Positions 47,109 to 55,197 of a stretch of 64,000 bases of DNA are shown here, piece after piece (the first letter of the stretch is position 1; each line of letters begins with the position of its first letter). The position numbers were made by a program, and so were the translations under genes. Origin of the DNA: CAVSSX01 sp963730735 (GTDB lineage: Bacteria > Actinomycetota > Acidimicrobiia > Acidimicrobiales > RAAP-2); the NCBI GenBank assembly GCA_963730735.1, contig CAVSSX010000010.1, positions 94,078 to 158,077 of the forward strand, given 5' to 3'. The notes beneath the pieces were generated by a model, which saw only the letters and a list, made by a program, of their open reading frames with translations, had not been told where the DNA came from and searched no databases.

Positions 47109-47915
47109 ATGGCCGACCCCTACCAGCAGTTCCCGAACCTGCGCTTCGAGCGCTCGGCCCCGGGCGTGCTCGAGGTCGTCCTCGACGCCCCCGGGCTGAA
47201 CGCCGTGTCGACCGAGGCCCACCAGGAGCTGGCCGACGTCTGGCGGACCGTGGACACGGACCCCGAGACCCGCGTGGCCCTCATCCGGGGCGCCGGCCGG
47301 GGGTTCTCGGCCGGGGGCAGCTTCGACCTCCTCGAGGAACTGACGACGGACTTCGCCGTGCGGACCCGGGTCATGCGCGAGGCCCGGGACCTCGTCTACA
47401 ACGTCATCAATTGCTCGAAGCCGATCGTCTCGGCCGTCCACGGCCCGGCGGTAGGCGCCGGCCTGGTCGTGGCCATGCTGGCCGACGTCTCGGTGGTGGG
47501 GCGCAGCGCCCAGATCATCGACGGCCACACCCGGCTCGGCGTGGCCGCCGGGGACCACGCGGCCATCTGCTGGCCGCTCCTGTGCGGCATGGCCAAGGCC
47601 AAGTACTACCTACTCACCTGCGAGCCGCTGACCGGCGAGGAGGCCGAGCGGATCGGCCTGGTCTCCCTGTGCGTCGACGACGACTCGGTCCTGACCCGGG
47701 CCCGCGCCATTGCCGGGTCACTGGCCGAGGGGGCCCAGAGCGCCCTGCGCATGACCAAGTGGTCGCTCAACAACTGGTACCGGATGATGGGGCCGACGTT
47801 CGACGCCTCGGTCGGCATGGAGTTCTTCGGCTTCGGCGGCCCCGATGCCGCCGAAGGCCTCTCGGCCATCCGGGAGCGCCGACCACCCCGCTTCGACGGC
47901 CCCACCGCCGAGTAG
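47109..47915 (+). CDS. Enoyl-CoA hydratase/isomerase family protein
   Basis: 268 aa crotonase fold. The oxyanion-hole segments are ALIRGAGRGFSAGGSFDLLE and VHGPAVGAGLVVAMLADVSV; the expected Glu positions of true hydratases are not clearly both present, so isomerase or other crotonase activity is possible. ATG 47109, 43 nt after the thioesterase, same strand. The Trp/Tyr-rich segment KWSLNNWYRMMGPTFDASVG is distinctive. Confidence 0.87.
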   Translation: MADPYQQFPNLRFERSAPGVLEVVLDAPGLNAVSTEAHQELADVWRTVDTDPETRVALIRGAGRGFSAGGSFDLLEELTTDFAVRTRVMREARDLVYNVINCSKPIVSAVHGPAVGAGLVVAMLADVSVVGRSAQIIDGHTRLGVAAGDHAAICWPLLCGMAKAKYYLLTCEPLTGEEAERIGLVSLCVDDDSVLTRARAIAGSLAEGAQSALRMTKWSLNNWYRMMGPTFDASVGMEFFGFGGPDAAEGLSAIRERRPPRFDGPTAE

Positions 47916-47970
47916 GCCGCACCGACGACCGCGGTCCCAGACGACGACACACGAAGGAGGAGACGCCGAC

Positions 47971-48843
47971 ATGACGGCACACAACGTCCGCTGGACCTTC
48001 CATTCGACCGGGATCATCGCCGACTACGACGCCGCCGTCGGTTCCCTGGCCCGCCTCTTCGGTCTCCGGGTGCTCGAGTACAGCGAGTCCGAGGTGCCCG
48101 AGGTCGGCCGGCGGGGCGGGATGACCTGGGTGGGTGACAACTCGATCGAGATCGGACAGCCCCTCATTCCGGGCGCCGGGGCGTGGAAGTTCGTGGCCAA
48201 CAACGGCGGCGGCGTCCACTCGGCGGCGCTCCAGGTGCAAGACGTCGAGGCGACCATCGAGCACCTCGAGCGCCTCGGGGTCCCGGTGGCCGCCCGGCCC
48301 GACCCCCACTTCTTCTTCACCGACCCCCGGGCGACCGGGGGCGTCTTCTTCGAGTGGGCCGACATCGAGGTGGCCGAGGACCCCCGCTTCGGGGCCCCCG
48401 AACCGCCGTTCACCACCGAGCCGGCGTTGGAGGTCCGCCACCACGCCTTCATCGGTGCCCTGGTCGACGACCCGGCCCGTTGGGCCCACCGCTTCGCCGA
48501 GCTCTTCGGTACCGAGGTCACGTTCGAGGACCCGACAGCGGCGCTCGGTGCGCCCCGCGCCGGCGTGTCGCTGGGCGACCAGACGCTGGCCCTGTTCGCC
48601 CTCCCCGGTGCCGACAGCCCTGCGCTGTGGGGGCGCGACTACCAACGGCCCCGCACCCATCTCATCGGCCTCACCGTCCCGGCCCTCGACGATGCCGTCG
48701 CCACGCTGGCTGACCAGGGCGTGGGCGTCGTGGCCCGGTCGGACCGGATGCTCGTCCTCGACCCCGAAGCCACCGGTGGCGTGGCGGTCGCCCTGGTCGA
48801 CCACCTCCTGGAGGGCGACCCCCGCGTGGCCACCGGGTCGTAG
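47971..48843 (+). CDS. Two-module VOC (glyoxalase/dioxygenase) protein
   Basis: 290 aa with two VOC units: one around 5-130 (FHSTGIIADYDAAVGSLARL, GGGVHSAALQVQDVEATIEH, TGGVFFEWADIE) and one around 150-285 (VRHHAFIGALVDDPARWAHR, LDPEATGGVAVALVDH). His/Glu positions would allow a metal site. ATG 47971 has a perfect GAAGGAGGAG site. In this cluster it could be a ring-cleaving dioxygenase or epimerase (methylmalonyl-CoA epimerase-like); sequence alone does not decide. Confidence 0.82.
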   Translation: MTAHNVRWTFHSTGIIADYDAAVGSLARLFGLRVLEYSESEVPEVGRRGGMTWVGDNSIEIGQPLIPGAGAWKFVANNGGGVHSAALQVQDVEATIEHLERLGVPVAARPDPHFFFTDPRATGGVFFEWADIEVAEDPRFGAPEPPFTTEPALEVRHHAFIGALVDDPARWAHRFAELFGTEVTFEDPTAALGAPRAGVSLGDQTLALFALPGADSPALWGRDYQRPRTHLIGLTVPALDDAVATLADQGVGVVARSDRMLVLDPEATGGVAVALVDHLLEGDPRVATGS

Positions 48844-48849
48844 GGAGGA

Positions 48850-49815
48850 TCAGGAGCCTCCGCCTCCGTCCACCGCCCGGCGGTGGCGGTCGAGGAACCG
48901 CCGCTGTTCGGCCCGCAGCTCGAGGTCCTCGGGGGCGCCGCCGAAGCCGCCGTGGGGCATGGCCTCGAACACGTGCAGCTCGGCCTCGACGCCGGCGGCC
49001 CGGAGCTTGCGGTGCATCCGGACGGTGTTCGACAGGTAGAGGTCCCGGGTGCCCGTCTGGAGGAAGGTGGGCGGGAACCCGCTGACGTCGGCGAACAGCG
49101 GCGAGAGGTAGGGCTCGGTCAGTTCGTGGCCGTTGGCGTAGAGCAGGTTGGTCTCCATCAGGCTCCCGAGCACGTTGTCGATGCCCAGGTTCGTCTGGAA
49201 CGAGTCGCCCGACTCGGTGAGGTCGGCCTCCGGCGTGAGCAGCACCAGCGCCGCCGGCAGCGCCAACCCCTCGTCCTTGGCCCGGACCACCAGCGCCGCC
49301 GCCAGGTTCCCGCCGGCCGACCCGCCGCCCACGAACACGTCCGCCGGGTCCCGGACCTCGAGCAGGGCCCGATAGACGGCCATGCAGTCGTCGAGCGGCG
49401 TCGGATAGGGGTGGTGGGGCGGCATCCGGTAGTCGGGCGCCCAGGTGAGCATCCCGCTGGTGAGGGCGGTCAGGCCCCCGAGGGCCCGGCAGGCCGGGCC
49501 GCCGCCGAGGATCAGTCCGCCGCCGTGGATGTTGAGGTAGATGGGACCGTCGGGATCCTCGGGGGCGCCGTCGGCCCGGAGCACGAAGGTCGGGACGCCA
49601 CCGATCTCGGTGAGCTCGGACGTCACCGGGAGGTCGGTCGGGAAGCGCTCGAGCATGCCGCGATCGGCCTGCTCGACGTGGCGCAACCATCCCTCCAGGT
49701 CGTCGAGCTCGGGCATCGTGGCCGGCATGCGGGAGGGCTGGGCCAGGAACCGGCGAGCCTCCTCGCTGACACTGGTCGGGATGGGCGGCTGGGGCCTCGG
49801 GGTCGACTCGGTCAC
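48850..49815 (-). CDS. HSL-family alpha/beta hydrolase (esterase)
   Basis: 321 aa. HGGG oxyanion motif in YLNIHGGGLILGGGP, nucleophile Ser in VFVGGGSAGGNLAAAL, catalytic Asp in LQTGTRDLYLSNTV and His in AMPHGGFGGAPED. Hormone-sensitive-lipase type esterases cleave short and medium acyl esters. Convergent with the VOC gene and divergent from the SDR at 49962. Confidence 0.9.
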   Translation of the reverse strand: MTESTPRPQPPIPTSVSEEARRFLAQPSRMPATMPELDDLEGWLRHVEQADRGMLERFPTDLPVTSELTEIGGVPTFVLRADGAPEDPDGPIYLNIHGGGLILGGGPACRALGGLTALTSGMLTWAPDYRMPPHHPYPTPLDDCMAVYRALLEVRDPADVFVGGGSAGGNLAAALVVRAKDEGLALPAALVLLTPEADLTESGDSFQTNLGIDNVLGSLMETNLLYANGHELTEPYLSPLFADVSGFPPTFLQTGTRDLYLSNTVRMHRKLRAAGVEAELHVFEAMPHGGFGGAPEDLELRAEQRRFLDRHRRAVDGGGGS

Positions 49816-49961
49816 CTGGCACCTCCTGGACGAACCGGCAGAACCCTAGTGGTGCGGGCCACCCGGAGGTCGAGGTCCTCGCCCTCACCGTCGGCGGGCC
49901 CATCTGGTTGACTGGGCCGCGCCGGCGGGGGGACCGCTCGCACGCGACAGGAGAGTGGTAC

Positions 49962-50714
49962 GTGCCAACTGCCCGAACGATCGTCTGGATCACCGGCGCC
50001 ACCCAGGGCATCGGTGAAGCCCTGGCCGCCGCCGTCCCCTACCCCGACGCCCGGATCATCAACATCTCGCGACGCGAGAACCCCTCGCTCGAGAACGTCG
50101 TCGCCGACCTGACCGATCCGGCCTCGTGGGACGCCGTGAGCGAGCACCTGGCCGAGGAGTTGGCCGCCTTCGACGGCGAGCGGGCGATCTTCATCCACAA
50201 CGCCAACTACGGCGGCTCGTCGGGCTTCGTGGGCGAGATCGATCCGACCGAGTACCGACGCCAGGTCTTCGCCAACAGTGCCGCCTCGCTGGTGCTGGGC
50301 GACGCCTTCATCCGCGCCTGTCGTCCGGGCTACGAGTCCGGCCTGGTCATGATCTCGTCGGCGTCGGCCAAGTTCGCCATGCAGGGCATGGCCGTCTACG
50401 GCGCGGCCAAGGCGGGCATGGAACAGTGGGTCCGGGCCGTCCGGGCCGAGCGTCGGACCCGGGACGCCGACCCCTGGGTGGTGGCCATCCGACCGGGGTT
50501 CATCGTCACCGACTCCATGCGGGCCCAGTACGCCGACGGCCAGGGGGACCTCGACGCCTTCCCCGGCGGTGCGGCGGTCGCCCAGGCCATCGCCGACGGG
50601 CGCGGCGAGAGCCCGGCCGAGTGCGCCGAGAACATCTGGCGACTGCTGCCCCCGGACCCGGCCGGCCGGACGGTGCTCTTCCTGGGCGAGTTCATCGAGG
50701 GCTCGCAGGGCTGA
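49962..50714 (+). CDS. Short-chain dehydrogenase/reductase
   Basis: 250 aa. Cofactor loop WITGATQGIGEALAAAV, catalytic Ser in VMISSASAKFAMQG, and Tyr-X3-Lys in VYGAAKAGMEQWVRA. The IIFIHNANYGG region replaces the usual NNAG. GTG 49962 is preceded by ACAGGAGAG. Resembles sepiapterin/benzil-reductase-like SDRs in its short C-terminal lid. Substrate unknown. Confidence 0.86.
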   Translation: MPTARTIVWITGATQGIGEALAAAVPYPDARIINISRRENPSLENVVADLTDPASWDAVSEHLAEELAAFDGERAIFIHNANYGGSSGFVGEIDPTEYRRQVFANSAASLVLGDAFIRACRPGYESGLVMISSASAKFAMQGMAVYGAAKAGMEQWVRAVRAERRTRDADPWVVAIRPGFIVTDSMRAQYADGQGDLDAFPGGAAVAQAIADGRGESPAECAENIWRLLPPDPAGRTVLFLGEFIEGSQG

Positions 50715-50806
50715 CCCCGGCCGGCACGCCCGGCCGAGCGAACGGCGGGGGAACCGGCAAGGATGGGAACGCTCGAAGTGCCACGCAACCATGAGGAGCG
50801 AGAGAC

Positions 50807-51370
50807 ATGTCACGGCTCGGTACCTGGACCCCGACGACCATTGAGGAGCGCATGGACCGCCTGGAGTCGCTGGCGGCCATCCAGCAGCTCCCCCACCGCT
50901 ACGGCGTGGCCATCGACTCGCGCGACATGGACATGATGGTCGACCTCTTCGTCGCCGACGTCCGGGTCGGCAAGGAAGAGTACGGCCGAGAGGCGCTGCA
51001 CAAGTGGTACACGGCCACGATGAGCAGCCCCAAGGCCTCGTGCCACTTCATCGGCAACCACGTGGTCGACTTCGACGACGCCGATCACGCCCACGGGATC
51101 GTCTACTGCCACGACGAGCTCGACCAGCCGGCGACCGGCGAATGGGTCCAGGGCATGTTGCAGTACTGGGACACCTACCGCCGCGACGACGGTGAGTGGT
51201 ACTTCGAGCGCCGTAAGTTCCACCGCCTCTACATCACCGACTGGCTCAACCGTCCCTCCCACGGGGCCGGCAATGAGGGGGGTCGTTCGGCGCTGCGTAG
51301 CTACCAGCTGCCTGAGGCCTACCCGTCGTGGGCGGCCTTCTGGGAACGGGTGGAGTTGGAAGGGGTCTGA
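50807..51370 (+). CDS. SnoaL_4-type NTF2-like protein
   Basis: 187 aa: ERMDRLESLAAIQQLPHRYG, VAIDSRDMDMMVDLFVADVR, CHFIGNHVVDFDDADHAHGI and YFERRKFHRLYITDW. This group includes ring-hydroxylating-dioxygenase small-subunit-like and dehydratase-like proteins of steroid and terpene catabolism. ATG 50807 follows GAGGAGCGAGAG. Ends in a strong hairpin, closing the catabolic cluster. Confidence 0.83.
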   Translation: MSRLGTWTPTTIEERMDRLESLAAIQQLPHRYGVAIDSRDMDMMVDLFVADVRVGKEEYGREALHKWYTATMSSPKASCHFIGNHVVDFDDADHAHGIVYCHDELDQPATGEWVQGMLQYWDTYRRDDGEWYFERRKFHRLYITDWLNRPSHGAGNEGGRSALRSYQLPEAYPSWAAFWERVELEGV

Positions 51371-51377
51371 GCCCCTC

Positions 51378-51401
51378 GGGCGACCGACCATTCGGTCGCC
51401 C
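51378..51401 (+). terminator. Strong stem-loop closing the catabolic cluster
   Basis: Perfect 10-bp arms GGGCGACCGA (51378-51387) and TCGGTCGCCC (51392-51401) with loop CCAT, 8 nt past the stop. Confidence 0.65.
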
Positions 51402-51790
51402 TGGCCGCCCACGGGAGGCCCATAAATGGCGTGTCCTCGCCGAAGCGAGGTCCTCATCTAGTACTTCGCGTCTAATGCATCGCGCCTAGTACGCCGCGGG
51501 TCACGAAACGACGCTCCAAACGCGCCCCGTCGCGACTTCCGGACGACCTCCGTCGCCAGGTTCTACCAGGTAGGACCATGTATCTGTGCTGCCTATCCGC
51601 TACATCAGGTACGACGATGGCCGGCCCATGCGCCACGAAGTAGCGGAGGTTTTCTCCACCATTTCGACTAGAAAAATCATTGAAACGGGGGCTGCTCTAC
51701 GTAGGCGGCCTCGTACAAACTGTCTACATCACCACAGCAATGGTGGATGCGATGGACACGCAACATCGATCCACACCACGCACAAATAAC
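51402..51790. other. AT-richer region before leader RNA A
   Basis: About 390 nt without a supported gene, clearly lower in GC than its surroundings (for example 51640-51690). It should hold the promoter for the first leader/glycosyltransferase unit; several TTGAAA or TACAAA-like hexamers are present but no single pair stands out. A CCAC...GTGG dyad lies at about 51731-51746. Confidence 0.4.
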
Positions 51791-51861
51791 AGGGCAGGCA
51801 GTGATCCGCCGGGCGTATTGGTCGCCTGAGTTCGGCGGGGAGCCAATGGCGAAACCGGGCC
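51791..51861 (+). ncRNA. Candidate cis-regulatory RNA, copy A (core of a leader running to 52007)
   Basis: A 71-nt block nearly identical to 57013-57083 upstream of the paralogous gene. Proposed fold: P1 CCGCCG (51806-51811) with CGGCGG (51833-51838); nested P2 GGCG (51812-51815) with CGCC (51823-51826) closing loop TATTGGT; and a pseudoknot from loop ATTGG (51817-51821) to CCAAT (51843-51847). The fourth P1 pair is C-G here and T-A in copy B. A constant GGCGAAACCGGGCC tail follows. Patches such as ACGACCATCG (51907-51916) and CGGCGGTCC downstream are also shared. No ribosome site or ORF explains the conservation. I do not recognise the class. Confidence 0.6.
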
Positions 51862-52007
51862 TTCACACGACAAAGGAAAGGACACGGCGGCACACAGGCT
51901 CGGTTGACGACCATCGCCCACGCACCACGCACGAAGGCGGCGGTCCCTCCGAAGGACACGACATAACCGTTGACCCTCGATCACGAAGGCAACAGAGGAG
52001 AGGACAC

Positions 52008-53330
52008 ATGCTGTACACCGAGGCGGATCTGGACGGGCGGGAGGGGGCTCGCAAGCTGTACGTGCCGCTGACCCTTGCGTCGGCCGCAGCTACCGTCATG
52101 GCCCCGAAGGCCGGGACCGGCCTGCAGGAGGTCGACGAACCCGACATCGACCGGGACGACGAGATCGTCGACGCCGAGCTCGTCTCGGACCTCGAGGTCG
52201 CCGAGACCCGGGCGAAGACGATCATCGCCGTCATCCCGGCCCGCAACGAGGAGTCGACGATCGTCGCCTGCATCAACTCGTTGCTGAACCAGGAGCGTCC
52301 GCTCGACGGCATCGTGGTGGTGGTCAACAACAGCACCGACCGCACCGAGAAGCTGTGCGTGGAGACCTTCGAGGGTGACCCCCGGGTCCAGATCCTGGTG
52401 ATGAAGAAGAACGCCGACAAGAAGGTGGGGGCGCTGCGTTGCGGGTGGCAGGCCATCACCCAGACGCTGGCGGCCAAGGGCATGGAGCTCGACTACCTGA
52501 TGGGCGTCGACGGCGACACGGTCGTGTCGGCCGACTCGGTCGGGGCGCTCGAGGCCGAGATGAACGCCAACTCGAAGCTCGGCGGGCTGTCGGCCAAGTA
52601 CACCTTCGACCCGAAGCTGGGCCGGACCGCCGGCGAGCGCCTGCTGATCCGCATGCAGCGCTTGGAGTTCGCCTCCTCGGGCCTCGACACCATCTACCGG
52701 AACCGCTTCACCTACGTGCTCGGTGGCCAGGCCACCTTGTTCCGGGTGAAGGCCATGATGGCGGTGGCCGAGCGCCAGAACCTCCACAGCCCCTGGGACC
52801 CCGACGACGAGGTCGAGGACATGGGACTCACGTGGAACATGAAGGAGCTCGGTTGGGAGACCAAGGTCTCGGCCACCGCCCGGGCCTACGCCGGACCGAT
52901 GTTCGACGTCCGGAGCCTCTACAGCCAGCGCCGCAAGTGGGACTTCGGCACCCTGAAGCTCCTGTTCCGCACCAAGCCGTGGGTGGCCAGCCAGGTCTGG
53001 GCACTCCAGGTGCGGAACCTGCTCGACGTGACCGTCCGGGTGGGCTTCGCCTTCCTGCTGACGATCTCGCTCGTGCTCCACATCTACACCTGGTCGTGGT
53101 GGTGGCTCGTGCCTCCCGTCGTGGCCAGCATGCTGAACTGGAAGATCGCCCGGAAAGTGCCGAACCGGACCTTCGTCGACACGCTCCTCGCCGTCTTCCT
53201 CGTGCCCGTTGAGATGTACCTGGTCTTCCGACTGGTGATCTGGTCGGTGTCGTTGTTCCGAGTGATCACCGGCAGTCGGAAAGACCTGTGGATGAGCCAG
53301 TACCAGTCGGAAGAGAGGACCGGACGATGA
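52008..53330 (+). CDS. Processive-type family 2 glycosyltransferase, copy A
   Basis: 440 aa membrane GT2. A 65-residue N-terminal region without membrane segments precedes the catalytic domain: IIAVIPARNEESTIVACINS, VVVVNNSTDRTEKL, the D-X-D motif MGVDGDTVVS, GGQATLFRVKAM, the acceptor-base segment DPDDEVEDMGLTW and QRRKWDFG, a Q-X-X-R-W-like motif of processive synthases. Three or four C-terminal membrane helices follow (VGFAFLLTISLVLHIYTWSW, TLLAVFLVPVEMYLVFRLVI). The likely role is making and extruding a beta-linked polysaccharide. ATG 52008 follows GAGGAGAGGACAC. It overlaps the anchored-protein gene as ATGA. Copy B (57243-58565) has exactly the same length. Confidence 0.85.
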   Translation: MLYTEADLDGREGARKLYVPLTLASAAATVMAPKAGTGLQEVDEPDIDRDDEIVDAELVSDLEVAETRAKTIIAVIPARNEESTIVACINSLLNQERPLDGIVVVVNNSTDRTEKLCVETFEGDPRVQILVMKKNADKKVGALRCGWQAITQTLAAKGMELDYLMGVDGDTVVSADSVGALEAEMNANSKLGGLSAKYTFDPKLGRTAGERLLIRMQRLEFASSGLDTIYRNRFTYVLGGQATLFRVKAMMAVAERQNLHSPWDPDDEVEDMGLTWNMKELGWETKVSATARAYAGPMFDVRSLYSQRRKWDFGTLKLLFRTKPWVASQVWALQVRNLLDVTVRVGFAFLLTISLVLHIYTWSWWWLVPPVVASMLNWKIARKVPNRTFVDTLLAVFLVPVEMYLVFRLVIWSVSLFRVITGSRKDLWMSQYQSEERTGR

Positions 53331-54076
53331 CGTCGGCCAAGGACTTCACCAAGAAGCTGTTCGCAGTGGCCGGAGTCGGCACCGTCGCCGTCCTGGCCTT
53401 CACCCTCCCGGCCGGCGCCCTGACGTCGAGCCAGCAGGACGCACTCAACCAGGAGCACTCGCAAGCGAGCGCCGCCCTGGTGTCGGTGTCCAAGGCCAAC
53501 GCCAAGATCGAAGCGGACGAGCTGACTCGTCCGGTGCAGGTCTCGATGGCCCAGCTGACCGGGGACACGACCAAGGAGGCGGTGGCCCTGGCCAAGGTCT
53601 CGGTGCCGACGGCGGCCGAGGCCAACAACAAGGCGCTCATCGCCAGCTACTACAAGCTGGGCTACGACGCCGCCGAGCTGGAGCCGGCCATCGGGAGCTC
53701 CGACACCTCGCTGGAGGCGGCCCTCGTCCGCCAGGTCCAGGGTGACGAGGCGGCGACCAACAACGATGCGATCCAGCTGGAGAGTCAGCTCAGTGGCCTG
53801 ACCGAGACCCAGGTGCCGCCGGCACCGGCCCCGGCCACGTCCACCGCCGCCTCCTCGACGGCGGCATCGGGTACGGCGGCCACGACGGCCACCACCCCGG
53901 CGGCGGCGTCGACCAGCAGCTCGACCGAGACGGGCTGGCGGAACTCCTCGTTCGTCCTGAACGTGGTCCACCCGGTGGTCGCCGTCGGGTGGAAGATCCT
54001 CATCGTCCTCACGGTGCTGTCGGTCATCTTCATGATCCGGCGGCTGCTCCGCCCGGCGCACGGTCTCCGGCCGTGA
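53327..54076 (+). CDS. Secreted, C-terminally anchored partner protein, copy A
   Basis: 249 aa of unknown family. Signal peptide (AVAGVGTVAVLAFTLPAGAL), a helical extracytoplasmic domain of about 120 aa with the shared segment SYYKLGYDAAELEPAIG, an Ala/Thr/Ser-rich linker, and a conserved C-terminal block ETGWRNSSFVLNVVHPVVAV, a membrane helix (WKILIVLTVLSVIFMI) and RRLLRPAHGLRP facing the cytoplasm. The partner at 58562-59281 diverges in the middle but the last 45 residues are almost the same, so that block probably contacts the glycosyltransferase or another constant component. Start overlaps the glycosyltransferase stop. Confidence 0.75.
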   Translation: MTSAKDFTKKLFAVAGVGTVAVLAFTLPAGALTSSQQDALNQEHSQASAALVSVSKANAKIEADELTRPVQVSMAQLTGDTTKEAVALAKVSVPTAAEANNKALIASYYKLGYDAAELEPAIGSSDTSLEAALVRQVQGDEAATNNDAIQLESQLSGLTETQVPPAPAPATSTAASSTAASGTAATTATTPAAASTSSSTETGWRNSSFVLNVVHPVVAVGWKILIVLTVLSVIFMIRRLLRPAHGLRP

Positions 54077-54146
54077 GCGCCTGGATCGGCCCGCACGTCC
54101 GGTGCCACCGACACCACGCCAACGACCGGGCGACCAAGCCCCGGCG

Positions 54147-54162
54147 GGCGACCGTGGTCGCC
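54147..54162 (+). terminator. Hairpin after cassette A
   Basis: GGCGAC (54147-54152), loop CGTG, GTCGCC (54157-54162), 71 nt past the stop, in a 287-nt gap that otherwise shows no gene. Confidence 0.35.
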
Positions 54163-54363
54163 GGGACGTCGGTCCGGTGCCGGCCGGTGGCGGCTCGGCC
54201 GTCGGCCAGCCATCTGCACGCCCCACTGCTCCACCGGCTCTGCGCCAAGCGAAGTTGACGTCGGCGCCCTAGGCTCCGGACGACGGGCACTGCCCCGGCC
54301 ACCTACGGGTGTCCGGGGCTTCCGCCGACCAGGAAGCAGTGACGTTCACCGGGGGGGTGCGGC

Positions 54364-55173
54364 ATGGGTCGACTGTCGGGAAAGGTTGCGTTCATCACCG
54401 GCGCAGCACGGGGCCAAGGACGGGCCCACGCCGTCCGACTGGCCAGCGAGGGGGCCGACGTCGTGGTGAGCGACATCTGCGGCCCGGTGCCCGGCAACAT
54501 GGTGGCCGACGCCACGCCGGACGATCTCGACGAGACGGTCGCGTTGGTGGAGAAGACCGGTCAGCGGGTGTTGGCCCGCCAGGTCGACGTGCGGGACCTG
54601 CCGGCGCTCCAGAGCCTGGCCGACGACGCCATGTCGGAGCTCGGTCGACTCGACATCATCGTGGCCAACGCCGGTGTCCTGGCCTGGGGCCACGCCTGGG
54701 AACTGTCCTCCGAAGCGTGGCAGTCGGTGATCGACGTCAACCTGACCGGTGTCTTCCACACGGTGCGGGCCACCGTCCCCCACCTGATCGACCAGGGTCA
54801 GGGCGGGTCGATCATCCTGATCAGCTCGAGCGCCGGGCTGAAGGGCCAGCCGTTCACCCTGCACTACACGGCATCGAAGCACGGCGTGGTGGGCATCTGT
54901 CGAGGCCTGGCCAACGAGCTGGGCGAGTTCGACATCCGGGTCAACAGCATCCATCCGGCCGGCGTCAACACGGCGATGATGGACGTGCCGGGGCTGTTCG
55001 AACTGATCCAGGAGGCGGCCACCACGCTCGCTCCGACCTTCATGAACACCCTCCCCCACCAGTCCATGGAACCGGGCGACGTCTCGGGCACGGTGGCCTG
55101 GCTGGCCAGCGAGGACGCCCGCTACCTCACCGGCGCCCAGATCCCGGTCGACTTCGGGATGACCAACCGCTAG
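54364..55173 (+). CDS. Mycofactocin-type short-chain dehydrogenase
   Basis: 269 aa. The start GKVAFITGAARGQGRAHAVR, followed by LASEGADVVVSDICGPV, is the hallmark of the mycofactocin-coupled SDR subfamily, whose members hold non-exchangeable NAD and pass electrons to the peptide-derived cofactor mycofactocin. The catalytic Ser is in IILISSSAGLKGQP and Tyr-X3-Lys in HYTASKHGVVGICRG. The insertion around residues 35-60 expected of the subfamily is present. It lies between the two cassettes; a link to them is not evident. Confidence 0.87.
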   Translation: MGRLSGKVAFITGAARGQGRAHAVRLASEGADVVVSDICGPVPGNMVADATPDDLDETVALVEKTGQRVLARQVDVRDLPALQSLADDAMSELGRLDIIVANAGVLAWGHAWELSSEAWQSVIDVNLTGVFHTVRATVPHLIDQGQGGSIILISSSAGLKGQPFTLHYTASKHGVVGICRGLANELGEFDIRVNSIHPAGVNTAMMDVPGLFELIQEAATTLAPTFMNTLPHQSMEPGDVSGTVAWLASEDARYLTGAQIPVDFGMTNR

Positions 55174-55197
55174 GCGGCCGCCGGACGGCGGGCGGGC

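Noticed and set aside
51791..51861. Conserved core as a known c-di-GMP (GEMM-I), c-di-AMP or SAM riboswitch
   Set aside because: The hallmark strings of those classes that I can recall are absent; without a covariance search it stays unclassified.
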